A program made the translations under genes and the position numbers. Below are positions 24,999 to 34,800 of a DNA stretch of 64,000 bases, piece after piece (positions within the stretch are counted from its first letter, which is position 1; every line of letters starts with the position of its first letter). Under the pieces are notes generated by a model. It made no database searches, was not told the origin of the DNA, and saw only the letters and a program-made list of their open reading frames with translations. The DNA comes from Rothia kristinae NBRC 15354 (GTDB lineage: Bacteria; Actinomycetota; Actinomycetes; Actinomycetales; Micrococcaceae): assembly GCF_001570865.1 (NCBI RefSeq), contig NZ_BCSM01000001.1:62001-126000 (forward strand). Direction: 5' to 3'.

Positions 24999-26486
24999 GT
25001 GACCAAGACCCTGAAGACCGACGTCGCCCTGGTGGGCGGCGGAATCATGAGCGCGACCCTCGGGGTCCTGCTCCAGGAGCTCGAGCCGGACTGGGACATC
25101 ACCCTGTTCGAGCGGCTGGACAAGGTCGGTGCGGAGAGCTCCAACCCGTGGAACAACGCCGGCACCGGGCACTCGGCCCTGTGCGAGCTGAACTACGCCC
25201 CGCTCGGGGCCGACGGCACGGTGGACCCGGCCAAGGCCCTGAACATCAACGAGCAGTTCCAGCTCAGCCGCCAGTTCTGGGCCACCCTGGTGGAGGAGGG
25301 CAAGCTCGCCGACGCCGGCTTCATCAACCCGGTGCCGCACATGTCCCTGGTCTTCGGGGACGCCCACAGCGACTACCTGAAGAAGCGCTGGGAGGCCCTG
25401 CACCCGCAGACCCTGTTCTCCTCGATGCGCTTCACCGAGGACCGCGACCAGATCCAGCAGTGGGCGCCGCTGACGGTGCGCGGACGCGACGCCTCCCAGC
25501 GCATCGCCGCCAACTGGTCCCCCGAGGGCACGGACGTGGACTTCGGCAACCTGACCCGCCAGCTCACCGAGCGCCTGACCGGGCAGGGCGCCTCCGTGCG
25601 CTACGGCCACCAGGTGCAGGACCTGCGCCAGGAGTCCGACGGCTCCTGGTCCCTGCGGGTGCGCAACCTGCTGGACTCCGATGACGACCTGCTGGTGCGG
25701 GCGAAGTTCGTCTTCCTCGGCGCCGGCGGCTACGCGCTGCCGCTGCTGCAGAAGTCCGGGATCCCCGAGGGCCGCGGCTTCGGCGGCTTCCCGGTCTCCG
25801 GGCTGTTCCTGCGCAACACCAACGAGGACACCGCCTCCCAGCACGACGCGAAGGTCTACGGCCAGGCCTCCGTCGGGGCCCCGCCCATGTCCGTGCCGCA
25901 CCTGGACACCCGGTGGGTCGACGGCAAGCGGTCGCTGCTGTTCGGGCCCTATGCCGGATTCAAGACCAACTTCCTCAAGCACGGCTCCCTGCTGGACCTG
26001 TTCCGCTCGGTGCGCGCGGACAACGTCTACCCGATGGCCCGCGCCGGGCTGGACAACCTGGATCTCGTCAAGTACCTGCTCAGCGAGCTGGTCAAGACCC
26101 GCTCCTCCAAGATCGCCTCCCTGCGGGAGTACTACCCGGAGGCAGACGCGGATGAGTGGGAGCTGATCGAGGCCGGCCAGCGCGTGCAGGTCATGCGCAA
26201 GGACGCGAAGAAGGGCGGGGTGCTGCAGTTCGGCACCGAGCTGATTACCCATGGGGACGGCTCGATCGCGGCCCTGCTGGGCGCTTCCCCCGGCGCCTCC
26301 ACGGCCGTGCCGATCATGCTCAACCTCATCAAGAAGTGCTTCCCGCAGCGCATCGACGCCTGGTCCTCGCGGCTGAGCGAGCTGGTGCCCACCTACGGTC
26401 ACCGTCTCAACGACGACGCCCGACTGGCCGAGGAGACGATGTCGCGCACCGCGAAGGTCCTCGGCATCCACCACGAGACCCGCTGA
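24999..26486 (+). CDS. mqo: Malate:quinone oxidoreductase
   Basis: Peripheral membrane flavoprotein that oxidises malate to oxaloacetate and reduces quinone, serving the TCA cycle and respiratory chain. The 495-residue product begins [22 protein letters not shown] (FAD-binding) and contains [46 protein letters not shown] and [22 protein letters not shown] start at 24999 has AGGAG upstream; an open frame further upstream has no family similarity. Length is normal. Monocistronic, ended by a strong hairpin. Confidence 0.95.
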   Translation: MTKTLKTDVALVGGGIMSATLGVLLQELEPDWDITLFERLDKVGAESSNPWNNAGTGHSALCELNYAPLGADGTVDPAKALNINEQFQLSRQFWATLVEEGKLADAGFINPVPHMSLVFGDAHSDYLKKRWEALHPQTLFSSMRFTEDRDQIQQWAPLTVRGRDASQRIAANWSPEGTDVDFGNLTRQLTERLTGQGASVRYGHQVQDLRQESDGSWSLRVRNLLDSDDDLLVRAKFVFLGAGGYALPLLQKSGIPEGRGFGGFPVSGLFLRNTNEDTASQHDAKVYGQASVGAPPMSVPHLDTRWVDGKRSLLFGPYAGFKTNFLKHGSLLDLFRSVRADNVYPMARAGLDNLDLVKYLLSELVKTRSSKIASLREYYPEADADEWELIEAGQRVQVMRKDAKKGGVLQFGTELITHGDGSIAALLGASPGASTAVPIMLNLIKKCFPQRIDAWSSRLSELVPTYGHRLNDDARLAEETMSRTAKVLGIHHETR

Positions 26487-26507
26487 CAGAGCCCCGCTGC
26501 CCCGCGA

Positions 26508-26542
26508 GCCGATGCCGCCCGAGTCGTTCGGGCGGCATCGGC
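26508..26542 (+). terminator. Terminator after mqo
   Basis: Perfect 15-bp stem GCCGATGCCGCCCGA (26508-26522) / complement (26528-26542), 5-base loop, 21 bases past the mqo stop codon. Confidence 0.75.
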
Positions 26543-26594
26543 CCCGGCGACCACCCTGCGCGGTCCCCGCGCCGACCCCCGACTGGAGCCACCG

Positions 26595-27677
26595 GTGAAC
26601 CTGCCCGAACAGACCATCGCCAAAGCCGAGATCGACGAGGAGCAGTCCTCCTCGCCGCATCGGCACAAGACCCGCAAGGTCACCAGCATCTCCAAGCCCG
26701 GCTGGGGCTACATCCTCAAGCGGACGCTGAACTCCTTCACCTCCAAGGGCTGCACGGACCTCGCGGCGACCCTGACCTACTTCACGGTGCTCTCGGTGTT
26801 CCCGGGGCTGCTGGCCGTCGTGTCCCTGCTGGGCGTGTTCGGCCAGGGTGAGCAGACCACCGAGACGATCCTGGACCTGATCCAGCCGTACGCCCCCAGT
26901 CAGCTGATGGACCTCATCGAGCAGCCCATCCGCCAGCTCACGGAGGGCAACGGCGCCGGCCTGGCCCTGATCACCGGTATCGTCGGCGCCCTGTGGACCG
27001 CCTCAGGGTACACCGGCGCTTTCGGTCGTGCCCTGAACCGGATCTACGGCGTCGTGGAGGGCCGGCCGATCTGGAAGCTGCGCCCCTGGAACCTGCTGGT
27101 GACCTTCACGATGGTCATCCTCGTGGTGCTGACCATGCTCACCGTGCTGCTCTCCGGCGGGGTCATCGAGTTCTTCTCCGACCACCTGGGCATCGGCGAC
27201 CAGATCACCCAGATCTGGAACTGGGTGCGCTGGCTGATCACCCTCGTGCTGGTCGTGGCCCTGATCGCGCTGCTGTACTACGCGACCCCCAACATCAAGC
27301 AGCCCAAGCTGCGCTGGATCAGTCCCGGCGCCGCCATCGCGCTGGTCATGATGGGGGTGGCCGGGGCGGCCTTCGGGTTCTACGTCTCCAACTTCTCCAA
27401 CTACAACGCCACCTACGGCACCCTCGGTGGCGTGATCGTCATGCTGCTGCTGATCTGGATCATGAACAACGTCCTGCTGCTCGGGGCGGTGCTGGACTCC
27501 GAGCTGGAGCGGGCCCGCCAGCTGGAATCCGGCATCCGGGCCGAGGAGGACATCCAGCTGCCCCCGCGCGGCATCCGCCAGGCGGAGAAGATGCGCGACG
27601 CCCACGCCGATCTGGTCAAGCAGGGCCGGCAGCTGCGCCTGGACAACGACCACCTGGACTACTCCGAACAGGACTGA
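26595..27677 (+). CDS. YihY/BrkB-type inner membrane protein
   Basis: 360 residues. A basic cytoplasmic N-terminus is followed by the family core: LAATLTYFTVLSVFPGLLAVVSLLGVFG, ALITGIVGALWTASGYTGAFGRALNRIYGV, then segments near LLVTFTMVILVVLTMLTVLL, WLITLVLVVALIALLYYATPN, ISPGAAIALVMMGVAGAAFGFYVSNF and GGVIVMLLLIWIMNNVLLLGAVLDSELERAR. These make about six membrane passes. The family was once mislabelled ribonuclease BN; its transport role is not settled. GTG start with GGAG upstream. The alpha/beta hydrolase gene starts one base after its stop codon. Confidence 0.85.
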   Translation: MNLPEQTIAKAEIDEEQSSSPHRHKTRKVTSISKPGWGYILKRTLNSFTSKGCTDLAATLTYFTVLSVFPGLLAVVSLLGVFGQGEQTTETILDLIQPYAPSQLMDLIEQPIRQLTEGNGAGLALITGIVGALWTASGYTGAFGRALNRIYGVVEGRPIWKLRPWNLLVTFTMVILVVLTMLTVLLSGGVIEFFSDHLGIGDQITQIWNWVRWLITLVLVVALIALLYYATPNIKQPKLRWISPGAAIALVMMGVAGAAFGFYVSNFSNYNATYGTLGGVIVMLLLIWIMNNVLLLGAVLDSELERARQLESGIRAEEDIQLPPRGIRQAEKMRDAHADLVKQGRQLRLDNDHLDYSEQD

Positions 27678-27678
27678 G

Positions 27679-28569
27679 GTGACCGGCCTGCGCTGGAGCC
27701 TGCACCGGGCCCGCCCCGCAGCCCCTTCCGGGGCGGCGGGGCGGGCCCTCTCGCCTGCCCAGCCGCCGGTGCTGCTGGTGCACGGGCTGGCGGTGACTGC
27801 CGCGCAGTGCTGGGTGCGCACGGGGTGGACCCGTATCCTGGCCCACCGGGACCTGGTGCTCATCCAGCTGCCCGGACACGGGGATCCCGCCCCCGCGGCC
27901 GGGGCCAGCGCTTCCGGTGAGATCCCCCTGGAGGAGGCCGACGGGGTGCCGGGGCTGCTGGCGGCCCTCCTGGAGGCCGGAGCCGAGGCCTGCGAGAGCC
28001 TCGGGGCGCCGGTGCTGCTGGACGGGCTGGGCTACTCCCTCGGTGCCCGGCTGCTGTGGCAGCTGGCCCGGGAGGAGCCGGAAGCCCTCCGCCGCCTGGT
28101 CCTGGGCGGGCTGCCCGCCCGCGATCTGCTGGCCGAGCTTCCCCCGGCGCGGACAGGCGGCCCCTCCCCCGCACCCGACCCCGGCACCGGTCCACGAGAG
28201 TCTGCGGGCCTCCTCGGGCCCACCGAATCGGGAGTCCTTCCGGGCCCGCGGGACCCGGATCCCGCACTGGCCGAGCTGGGCGGGGTCCTGGCCCGCTCCA
28301 CGATCCCCCGCGATCGCATCGCCGCGCTGCTGCCGCTGGTCACCCACCCGCGGTTCGTCCCCGCCCCGGGACCAGGCCAGCCGCTCCTGCTGGCGGCCGG
28401 CGCGAGTGACGCCATCGCCGGGCCCGACCTGGCGCGGCTGGCGGCGCTGGCACCGCGCTGCACCGCCCTGCCCCTGCCGCAGCGCACCCACGCCGACGCC
28501 CTGACCAGCGGAATCTTCCGCCGGGTCGGCGCGGCCCATCTGGGCGCGGCAGCGGCTTCTCGTGATTGA
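27679..28569 (+). CDS. Alpha/beta hydrolase family protein
   Basis: 296-residue protein with the oxyanion-loop motif PPVLLVHGLAVTAAQCW and the nucleophile elbow LDGLGYSLGARLLWQLA (Ser in GYSLG). Near the C-terminus LLLAAGASDAIAGPD carries the usual Asp and PQRTHADALT the catalytic His. The substrate is unknown. An insert of about 60 Pro/Gly-rich residues after LLAELPPART may be a disordered lid. GTG at 27679 lies one base past the yihY-like stop codon, so translation is probably coupled and the genes form an operon. Confidence 0.75.
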   Translation: MTGLRWSLHRARPAAPSGAAGRALSPAQPPVLLVHGLAVTAAQCWVRTGWTRILAHRDLVLIQLPGHGDPAPAAGASASGEIPLEEADGVPGLLAALLEAGAEACESLGAPVLLDGLGYSLGARLLWQLAREEPEALRRLVLGGLPARDLLAELPPARTGGPSPAPDPGTGPRESAGLLGPTESGVLPGPRDPDPALAELGGVLARSTIPRDRIAALLPLVTHPRFVPAPGPGQPLLLAAGASDAIAGPDLARLAALAPRCTALPLPQRTHADALTSGIFRRVGAAHLGAAAASRD

Positions 28570-28588
28570 CTGGTCATGGACCGCCGCC

Positions 28589-28630
28589 GTGCGCGCCCGC
28601 CGAGAGGCCGGGTCGATCGGGTGCGCGCAC
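28589..28630 (+). terminator. Possible hairpin between the hydrolase gene and mscR
   Basis: GTGCGCGC (28589-28596) and GCGCGCAC (28623-28630) enclose 26 bases that contain further GC pairing. It may end the yihY/hydrolase transcript, 20 bases past its stop codon, or lie in the mscR leader. Confidence 0.35.
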
Positions 28631-28659
28631 GAGGCCACCCCAACCGTTGAGGAGGAACC

Positions 28660-29766
28660 ATGCAGCAGGTCAAGGCCGTCATCGTGCGGGAGAAGGACGC
28701 TCCCGCCGAGCTGACCACCATCACCGTCCCGGATCCGGGCCCGGGTGAGGCCCTCGTCAAGGTCCTCACCTGCGGGGTCTGCCAGACCGACATGCACTAC
28801 CAGAAGGGCGGGGTCGGGGACGACTTCCCCTACCTGCTGGGCCACGAGGCCTCCGGGATCGTCGAGGCCGTGGGCGAGGACGTCACCGGCGTCGCCGTCG
28901 GCGACCACGTGATCCTCAACTGGCGGGCCGTGTGCGGCCAGTGCCGCGCCTGCCGCCGCGGGGAGCCCTGGTACTGCTTCGACACGCACAACGCGCACCA
29001 GAAGATGACCCTGCAGGACGGCACCGAGCTGGAGCCGGCCCTGGGGATCGGCGCCTTCGCGGAGAAGACCCTCGTGGCCGCCGGCCAGTGCACCAAGATC
29101 GAAGGGGACATGGACCGGGACCAGTACGCCGCCGTCGGGCTGCTGGGCTGCGGCATCACCGCCGGGATCGGGGCGGCGCTGAACACCGGGGCCGTGCGCC
29201 GCGGCGAATCCGTGGCCGTGATCGGCTGCGGCGGGGTCGGGGTGGCGGCCGTGGCGGGTGCCGCCCTGGCCGGGGCCACCACGATCATCGCGGTCGACGT
29301 GGACGGACAGAAGCTGGCCGCCGCCGAGCGCCTGGGCGCCACCCACACCGTGGACTCCTCCGAGCGCGACGCCGTGGAGGCGATCCGCGAGCTGACCGGC
29401 GGGCACGGCGCCGACGTCGTCATCGACGCCGTCGGGGTGGCCGAGACCTTCCGCCAGGCCTTCGAGGCCCGGGACCTGGCCGGTCGCCTGGTCCTGGTCG
29501 GCGTGCCGAACCCGGGCACCGAGCTCACCCTGGACCTGGCCGACGTCTTCTCCCACGGCGGTTCCGTGCGCCCCGCCTGGTACGGGGACTGCCTGCCCAC
29601 CCGGGACTTCCCGATGCTCGTGGACCAGTACCGCCTGGGCCGGCTGGACCTGGATGCGTTCGTCACCGAGCGCACGGACCTGGAGCACATCAACGAGGCC
29701 TTCCAGAAGATGGCCGACGGGGCCGTGCTGCGCTCCGTGGTGGACCTGCCGGGAGGTGGCGCGTGA
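28660..29766 (+). CDS. mscR: S-(hydroxymethyl)mycothiol dehydrogenase
   Basis: Zinc alcohol dehydrogenase that oxidises the formaldehyde-mycothiol adduct with NAD+, detoxifying formaldehyde. The 368-residue protein has the catalytic zinc site residues Cys41 (GVCQTDMHY), His62 and Glu63 ([14 protein letters not shown]). The structural zinc cysteines are 92, 95, 98 and 106 ([15 protein letters not shown]), and the NAD motif is [22 protein letters not shown]. The [13 protein letters not shown] stretch and [31 protein letters not shown] are typical of the mycothiol-dependent group. ATG with GAGGAGG upstream. The partner metallo-hydrolase gene overlaps its stop codon by four bases. Confidence 0.92.
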   Translation: MQQVKAVIVREKDAPAELTTITVPDPGPGEALVKVLTCGVCQTDMHYQKGGVGDDFPYLLGHEASGIVEAVGEDVTGVAVGDHVILNWRAVCGQCRACRRGEPWYCFDTHNAHQKMTLQDGTELEPALGIGAFAEKTLVAAGQCTKIEGDMDRDQYAAVGLLGCGITAGIGAALNTGAVRRGESVAVIGCGGVGVAAVAGAALAGATTIIAVDVDGQKLAAAERLGATHTVDSSERDAVEAIRELTGGHGADVVIDAVGVAETFRQAFEARDLAGRLVLVGVPNPGTELTLDLADVFSHGGSVRPAWYGDCLPTRDFPMLVDQYRLGRLDLDAFVTERTDLEHINEAFQKMADGAVLRSVVDLPGGGA

Positions 29767-30413
29767 GCACCCGCATCGAGAACACCGTCACCGCGGGCAC
29801 CTTCTCCCTGGACGGGGGGACCTGGGAGGTGGAGAACAACGTCTGGGTGATCGGCGATGACGAGCGCTGCGTGGTCATCGACCCGGCGCACGACCTGGAG
29901 GCCGTCGCCGGGCTGGTCGGGGATCGGGAGGTCACCGCGATCCTGCTGACCCACGCCCACGACGACCACGCCGGACTGGCTCCGGAGGCCTCCCTGCGCT
30001 TCGGCGCGCCGGTGCTGCTGCACCCGGAGGACCGCCCGCTGTGGCTGCTGGCCAACCCGGACACGGACGTGCAGCCGCAGCCGCTGTCCGAGGGGCAGCG
30101 GATCCCCGCCGGCGGGGCCACCCTGACCGTGCTGCACACCCCGGGCCACTCCCCCGGCTCCGTGTGCTTCCTGAGTGAGGACCTGTCCTGGGAGGGCTCC
30201 TCCCCGGTGGTGTTCTCCGGGGACACCCTGTTCCAGGGCGGACCCGGGGCCACGGGCCGCTCCTTCAGCGACTTCCCGACGATCATCGACTCGATCACGG
30301 AGAAGCTGCTGAGCCTGGACCCGGGCACCGCGGTGCTCACCGGTCACGGGGAGACGACGACGATCGGGGCGGAGGCCCCGCACCGACAGGAGTGGATCGA
30401 CCGCGGCCACTGA
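29763..30413 (+). CDS. MBL-fold metallo-hydrolase coupled to mscR
   Basis: 216-residue glyoxalase II-like metallo-beta-lactamase-fold protein: [20 protein letters not shown], the metal motif [26 protein letters not shown] and [20 protein letters not shown], all expected metal ligands. GTG start overlaps the mscR stop codon (GTGA). The same pairing is seen in mycobacteria (Rv2259/Rv2260) and many actinobacteria, so it probably hydrolyses the S-formylmycothiol produced by MscR or a related thioester. That role is inferred from context. A convergent terminator follows. Confidence 0.85.
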   Translation: MSTRIENTVTAGTFSLDGGTWEVENNVWVIGDDERCVVIDPAHDLEAVAGLVGDREVTAILLTHAHDDHAGLAPEASLRFGAPVLLHPEDRPLWLLANPDTDVQPQPLSEGQRIPAGGATLTVLHTPGHSPGSVCFLSEDLSWEGSSPVVFSGDTLFQGGPGATGRSFSDFPTIIDSITEKLLSLDPGTAVLTGHGETTTIGAEAPHRQEWIDRGH

Positions 30414-30453
30414 GCCGGTCCTGCACCGCACGGGGCCGCCCCGCGGCGAGATC

Positions 30454-30497
30454 GGGCCGGAGCATCCCTCCCAGCTGAGGGGGGGGCGCTCCGGCCC
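30454..30497. terminator. Convergent terminator
   Basis: GGGCCGGAGC (30454-30463) pairs with GCTCCGGCCC (30488-30497); the interior CCCTCCC and GGGGGGG also pair around AGCTGA. It lies between the ends of the mscR operon and the minus-strand MFS gene. Confidence 0.65.
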
Positions 30498-30545
30498 GCT
30501 CCGCGTCCTGGGCCAGCGTGCTCGGCCTGTCTCGACCCGCTGGGG

Positions 30546-31895
30546 TCACCGTCCGTCGCGGCGGGCGAGGTGCCGGGCCAGGCGCGCGTCGGTCTCCCGG
30601 CGCTCGAAGCGCTGGCGCCACAGGTACCCGTACAGGTGGGCCAGCAGCAGGTAGGCCCCGGCGGAGAGCACCGGGAGCATCAGCGCGGAGTTGTAGCCCA
30701 GGGAGTCCCCCAGCACCGCGCCCCAGGCCAGCCCCAGGGCGTTGCCGGCCAGCAGCGAGGCCAGCGCCGAAGTGAGCACGAGGTCCAGGCAGCGCACCGG
30801 GGCGATGGACATCACCACGGAGTCGGTGACGATCAGGGCGACCCCGACCACCGCCCCCTCCACGACCAGGCTCAGCGCCAGCGTGGCGTCCCCGGTGGGC
30901 ATGGACACCGGCATCCCCACGAGGGTCAGCAGACACGCCCACAGCAGCCACGCCCCCCAGGTGTTGGTCCGGGCCCGCAGCCCGACGACGATGACCGCCG
31001 AGACCAGGCTGGATCCGCCGAGCACGGCGTAGAGCAGCCCCACGTACTGCACGGCGTCGAAGTTCATGGTGTAGCTGACCAGCGAGGACTGCATGGATCC
31101 GAGCAGCAGCCCCAGGGCGCCCATGCCCACCACCGGCAGCCACATCAGCGAGCGCCTGGCGGCGTCCTCGGCGGCCGCCTCCGGCTCCGGCGGCGGGCTG
31201 GTGGGGCCGAGGGCGTGGCGCAGCCGGAAGAACGCGAAGGCCAGCACTCCGACGACGTTGACCGGCACGACCATGAGCAGCCCCGTGTGCGGGCCGCCGA
31301 TGACGCAGCTGAGCCCGGTCACCGCGGCCCCGAGCAGCAGGGACAGCACGTCCGCGACGGATTCGAAGGCGAGGGAGGAGTTCAGCAGGCTGCGATCGGC
31401 CAGGCGCTGGGATTCCCCCGCCCAGCGGATCCGGGCCAGGGCCGCCACGGGAGCGCAGGTGGCCCCGGTGACCGCGCACGCGGCCAGCAGCAGCCCGATG
31501 CCGATCTCCGGGTGACGCTGGACCCGGTCGGCCTCGTGGATCAGCCACAGCAGCGCGGCCGTGTTGGCCACCGAGCAGAACAGCAGCACCACCCGCTGAC
31601 CCACGCGCCGGGCGAGCATCCCGTACAGCGGGACCGAGACGGCCAGCGCCAGGGCCACCGCCCCGGCGGCGTATCCGGCCAGCAGCACCTGCCGGGTCCA
31701 GGAGGCGATCATCACCAGCGTGCCCAGCGGCAGCATCGCCACCGGCAGGCGAGCGAAGACGGTCACCCCCAGGTAGCCCAGCCCGACCAGGCGCGCCAGG
31801 ACGCGCAGCCGGGCCCAGGCCGTACCGGCCCGGGCGGCCGGGGGGATGCGGAAGGACCCGGTGGACCCGGGTGCCGTGGCGGGTGGGGTTCTCAT
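30546..31895 (-). CDS. MFS transporter
   Basis: 449-residue integral membrane protein with about twelve hydrophobic segments, for example LVGLGYLGVTVFARLPVAMLPLGTLVM at the start and MLPVLSAGAYLLLAHLYGYLW at the end. The loop MLARRVGQRVVLLFCSVANTAALL matches the MFS loop 2-3 region. A basic/polar central loop (about residues 225-245) splits two halves. The transported compound is unknown; a drug-efflux-like role is possible. The ATG overlaps the sbcC stop codon by four bases, an unusual coupling with DNA-repair genes. Confidence 0.78.
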   Translation of the reverse strand: MRTPPATAPGSTGSFRIPPAARAGTAWARLRVLARLVGLGYLGVTVFARLPVAMLPLGTLVMIASWTRQVLLAGYAAGAVALALAVSVPLYGMLARRVGQRVVLLFCSVANTAALLWLIHEADRVQRHPEIGIGLLLAACAVTGATCAPVAALARIRWAGESQRLADRSLLNSSLAFESVADVLSLLLGAAVTGLSCVIGGPHTGLLMVVPVNVVGVLAFAFFRLRHALGPTSPPPEPEAAAEDAARRSLMWLPVVGMGALGLLLGSMQSSLVSYTMNFDAVQYVGLLYAVLGGSSLVSAVIVVGLRARTNTWGAWLLWACLLTLVGMPVSMPTGDATLALSLVVEGAVVGVALIVTDSVVMSIAPVRCLDLVLTSALASLLAGNALGLAWGAVLGDSLGYNSALMLPVLSAGAYLLLAHLYGYLWRQRFERRETDARLARHLARRDGR

Positions 31896-34800
31896 CCTGC
31901 GTCGCTTTCGATCAGGGATCCGGCCGGGGTGCGCCGGACGCGCAGGTGCTGCGGGATCCGGGCGCGCAGGTCCGCGACGTGGCTGATCAGCCCGATGACC
32001 CGCCCGTTCTCGCGCAGTCCGTCGATCGCGTCCATGACGTCCTCCAGCGTATCCTCGTCCAGGCTGCCGAAGCCCTCGTCGACGAACAGGGTGTCGATCT
32101 GCACCCCGCCGGCCCGGGCCTGCACGACGTCGGCCAGGCCCAGGGCCAGGCACAGCGAGGCCATGAAGGACTCCCCTCCGGACAGGGAGCTGGTCGGGCG
32201 GGCCACGGAGGACCAGGCGTCGAAGACCTCCAGGCCCAGCCCGGAGCGGCGCCCGTGCCCGGCCGCGGCGTCGGAGTGGCGCAGGGTGTAGCGCCCCGAG
32301 CTCATCTGCTGCAGCCGCAGGCTCGCGGCCTCGGCGATCTCCTCGAGCTGGGCGGCCAGCACGTAGGTGGTCAGGGACATCCGCTGCAGGTTCTCGGCCC
32401 CGTTGCCGGCGGCCACCTCCGCGAGGTCCCCGATGCGCCGGGCCCGCTCGGCCCGCCGCCCGGAGCGTCGGGCCCAGTCCCCCCAGCGGACGGCCAGCTC
32501 CCGCAGATCGGCCAGCAGCTGCTGGGCCCGCTCCCGGGTGAGCAGGACCCGCTCGTGCTCCTCCTGGGCGGCGGCCTCGCGCCGGGCGGCCTGCTCGACC
32601 AGCTCGCCGCGCCGCTGCGGATCGGTGATCGACGCCGCATCCAGCCCCTCGGCCTCGGCCCGCTGCGCCTCCTCCAGCAGCCTGCGATGGGCCGGGGCCT
32701 GCCAGGCCTCCTCCAGCCGGGCCCGCTCCTGCTCCTCGGCGGCCACGGTCCGGCGCAGCTGTCCGCGCCGCTGCGGATCCAGGGACCGCGCCAGCGCCTC
32801 GGGGACATCGGCGAAGCCGGCCTCCCGCGCGGCCTGCGCGCCCGCGCGGGCAGACCGGGTTCGACGCCGTGCGGTGCGGGAGCGGGCTTCCAGACCGCCG
32901 AGAACCCGCTCGAGCAGCCGCTCCAAGTCCTCCGCGGCGGCCAGTCGGGTGCGCAGCGTCGAGGAGTCGAGCAGGTCCCGGGGGTCGCCGCCGCGCCGGG
33001 CCCGAGCGGAGCGGGCCCGCTCCCGGGCCTGGGCGCCGCGGGTCTGCAGGTCGCGGTGCTCCAGCTCCTGTCCCCGCAGGCGCTCGCGCAGCCGGTCCAG
33101 CTCCTGCGCCAGGCGCTGGGCCCGGCCCCGGTGCTGCTCGGCCCGCCGCTCGGCCTGCTCGGCCGCGCGCACCCGCGCTGCCGCCGCGTCGAGGCCCTCC
33201 TGCGCCTGCTCGGGGGTGGGCGGGGTGCCCTCGGCGTCCAGGGCCTCGAGGGCGGCGTCGACCCGGGCCAGCGCCTCGAGGATCCGCTGGGCCTCGGCCA
33301 GGGCGGCGTCGCGGCGCCGCCGGGCCTCCTGCAGAGCCCTGGGACTCAGATCCGGGGGCGCGGCCTGCCCGCTGCCGTCCCACGCTCCCCGGTCGAGGCC
33401 CGCCTCGGTCTGCCCCGGCGCGGAATCGGCGCCGCCGGGGACAGACCCGGGCATGGCTCCGGCATGCGGGTCGGGATGCTCCCGGCTGCCGCAGACGGGG
33501 CACGGACGCCCCGGGACGAGGTCCTCGGCCAAGGTCGCCGCGGCATCGCGCAGGCGCGCGCTCTGCAGGCGCTCGTAGCGCTCCAGGGTCTCGGTGCGCT
33601 CGTGTTCGGCCCGTTCGTGGCGTTCGGCCAGCTCCCGCCGCTGCTCCAGGTGACGGATCCGCTCGGTGCTGCGCCGTCGAGCCCGGGTGGCCTCCTGCTC
33701 CTCCTGCCGGGCCGGCGCAGCATCTGCGGCGAGGTGCTCCTGGGCGGCGACGGCCTCGGCCTCCCGCTGCGCGGCGGCCTGGGTCCGGTCGATCTCCTCC
33801 CGGGTGGCCCCGACAGCCTCCTGCGCACGGCGGATCCGCTCCACCAGCCCGCGGGCCTGCTCCTCGGCCGCGGCCTGCTCCTCGGCGGCGCGCAGCTCGG
33901 CCTCCAGGGCTCGACGCCGCTCCCGCAGCCGCACCCGGTAGGGATGCTCCCCCTGAGCGGAGGCCTCCTGCCCCTCGGCTGTAACCGCATCCGAACCGGC
34001 CTGCGCGCCCTCGGGCGCGTTCTCGACCTCGGCCGCGTGCTCGCCGTCGGAGGCGAGACCGGAGGCGGCATCGTCCTCAGCATCCGGGTCGGCGTCGGGC
34101 TCGGCCCCGACCTGCTCCCAGAACCGCTCGTCCAGGGCCTGCTCCCGCGCATCCGGCGCGACGGCGTGCGGTCCGGACTGGCGCAGCCTGCGGGCCCGGC
34201 GGGTCAGGTCGGTGAGCTCCTGCTGGATCTGGTGCAGTTCCTCCTCTGCGGCGCGGCGCTGATCCTCGGCCGCGCGCACGGGCTCGGCCCGCTCGGCCGC
34301 GGCCAGGCGCTCGGTGCGCTGGCGGTGCTCGGCCTCCCGGGCGCGCAGGTCCTCGGCCCGCCGCTGCAGGACGGCGTGCTCCCGGGCGGCCTCCAGCGCG
34401 TCGCGCTGCCGGGCCGTCTCCTCCCGATGCCGGGTCCAGGCCGCGCGCGCGGAGCCGAGGGCCTCCTCCAGACCGGCTGCGGCCTCGGCCAGACGCCGCT
34501 GGGCCCGGTGGATCCGGCGGGCCGGCTCCTGCTCCCCCGAGTCCTCCTGTTCCCCCGGTTCTTCTCGTTCCTCCGGCGCCTCAGGCTCGGTTGTCTGCCG
34601 TCCGGGCGCGCCGAGCGCACCGGGGTGATCGCCGTGCTCCGGGGTCAGGAGGCCGCGCTCCCGCTCCTGCAGCCGAGCGAACTCGGCCAGCAGGTGCTCA
34701 CGCTGCCGGGCGGCATCGGCCAGCTCCTCCCGGGCGGCCCGCGCCTGCTCCTGCAGCACCCGCTGCGTTTCCGCGTACAGGTCCGTTGGGAACAGCCGCC

